A stretch of DNA of 64,000 nucleotides, taken from the NCBI RefSeq assembly GCF_963678635.1, contig NC_087062.1, positions 35,120,052 to 35,184,051 on the forward strand, read 5' to 3'. Positions 63,075 through 64,000 of the stretch are shown piece by piece (position 1 is the stretch's first letter; every line of letters starts with the position of its first letter). The notes under the pieces were generated by a model. It did no database searches. It had not been told where the DNA came from and saw only the letters and a program-made list of their open reading frames with translations. The stretch comes from Symsagittifera roscoffensis (lineage: Eukaryota > Xenacoelomorpha > Acoela > Convolutidae). The translations under genes and the position numbers were made by a program.

Positions 63075-64000
63075 ATGAGGTGAATCCCAGGAAGAAGAAG
63101 AGGACGATGAAGAGCAAGCTGACTTTGGATCTCAAGTCAGCCTCAATAGTTCGACTCAGGAGAATGAAGCATACACCGACAGAGGGACTGGTACCATGGA
63201 CCAATTTGGTGTAGTGAGGACAATAAGCAAAACCACAAACACATCAGGCCAGTCAAGAGACTTTTTGAGTATGACGAATTCGGAAATGCGAAGTGGGGAG
63301 AATAGAAACACAGGGCTAAGCAACGAATCGGCGGATCCAGAGGTGGATAATGAAAAGACGTCAGGGCAGAGAATCAAAGCCCGAATCTCGACCAGCACCA
63401 AGCTACCTGGGATCGACAGGGTGACACCACCCGCTACTTGTGACGTCATTAGTAGAAAACGGAGCATCAATTGAAGAAGCCTTGAACAACATAGTGGGCA
63501 GTATAGGAGAGCAAAATGAATAGATTTCCATAAGAATGGGTGAACTAGAGAGAGCAGTCCACGTTGAAAGAGAAAGTCTGCGGGAAGAAATAAACCGCAA
63601 TAGACAAGAAGTTGGTAGAAGCGAAAAACGCATGAAGGAAAGAACGGATGAACACTTGGCAAAGAACTTGTCGCGAATGACAAGGGAAGCGGAACAAAGG
63701 GAGTTACGGTTAAGAGACGACATGGAGAAATTAAGAACTAAGCAAGAGCAGACTCTTGGGACTCTTGACACAAAGTTAGATGCGATGATGGAGAGGTGAA
63801 CTCAGGCTATCATGGACAAGTTGGACGGGCTACTAGGCAACAGGAGTGGACAAAGAGAAGGGGAACCGAACTCGGGAGGTCCCAGCTGGGAACTGAGGGT
63901 GAACTTTGATGACCATCAAAGGAGGAGGACATATGGATCCACTAGAGGTAGAGGCAGTTCAGCAGGCTATGCAACAGGGGATAATAGAACATGGGGCCCA
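63075..64000 (+). pseudogene. Gag N-terminal region of element D (5'-deleted, broken)
   Basis: Homologous to residues from about 170 onward of the A polyprotein: GSQEEEDDEEQ-like acidic stretch near 63095, MDQFGVVRTISKTTNTSGQS at 63196, then after a frameshift near 63450 the coiled coil MGELERAVHVERESLREEIN (63536-63799), a TGA near 63797 and further sequence matching A to the window end. The first 170 codons with the start ATG are deleted. It is not functional. Confidence 0.82.

Larger units (their letters stand above)
42168..64000 (+). mobile_element. Element D: plus-strand relative of A, split by the C insertion (3' part outside window)
   Basis: A 5' LTR (42168-42844) and the first 55 leader bases match A in reverse. 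The leader is then interrupted at 42899, and resumes at 60307 with the next bases expected from A (AACCGTTAACG). It continues through the word array to a damaged gag running off the right edge. The contiguous match across the break shows that 42900-60306 entered D as one block. D lacks about 600 bases around the gag start that A has, so it is defective. Confidence 0.82.

Overview
This window looks like a repeat-rich stretch of an invertebrate animal genome, most likely an arthropod, although no single sequence feature names the host. It is built almost entirely of nested retrotransposons. I see no convincing single-copy host gene, no tRNA or rRNA gene, and one 200-base assembly gap (43983-44182). 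The main occupants are very large Ty3/gypsy-type LTR elements of two related families. Family 1 is A at the left edge and D at the right. Family 2 is B and C in the middle. Their long terminal repeats begin TGT and end ACA.

Layout from left to right. Element A (minus strand, 1-14927, 3' end outside the window) has an intact 3200-codon Gag-Pol reading frame, and it sits inside a LINE. The broken LINE (minus, 14928 to about 18650) has a zinc-finger ORF1, an endonuclease, a reverse transcriptase and tandem 5' repeats. A short damaged gene of uncertain nature follows (18698-19300). Element B (minus, 19337-41567, 22.2 kb) is complete in layout but full of stops and frameshifts. After about 390 bases without features and an LTR scrap comes element D (plus, 42168 to the window end). 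D's leader is split by element C (minus, 43827-60306, 16.5 kb), which is preceded by an extra head-to-head LTR (42900-43768). D's leader and a damaged gag resume at 60307 and run to the end.

Each element is organised the same way: LTR, a displaced candidate primer-binding site, a 2-3 kb leader with short repeated words, and gag-protease-RT-RNase H-integrase. The polyprotein then carries a C-terminal extension that reads like a macrodomain (ADP-ribose-binding fold, closest in pattern to the TARG1/OARD1 type). After a spacer comes a second large ORF in the position where env lies in retroviruses. This ORF2 has a coiled coil and an SGNH/GDSL-hydrolase domain with all motif blocks visible (GDSL, GTND, DGIH). 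In B it continues for about 6 kb with a second, divergent SGNH-like region. Only the start of A's ORF2 is in the window.

The most unusual content is therefore a giant gypsy-like lineage that pairs a macrodomain fused behind integrase with a separate SGNH-hydrolase ORF2. Other points of interest are the leader arrays, internal copies of the polypurine word found beside the 3' LTR, a 40-base nucleotide-identical island at the macrodomain boundary, and a palindromic two-U3-ended insertion. Assignments rest on reading motifs by eye; no database search was possible.
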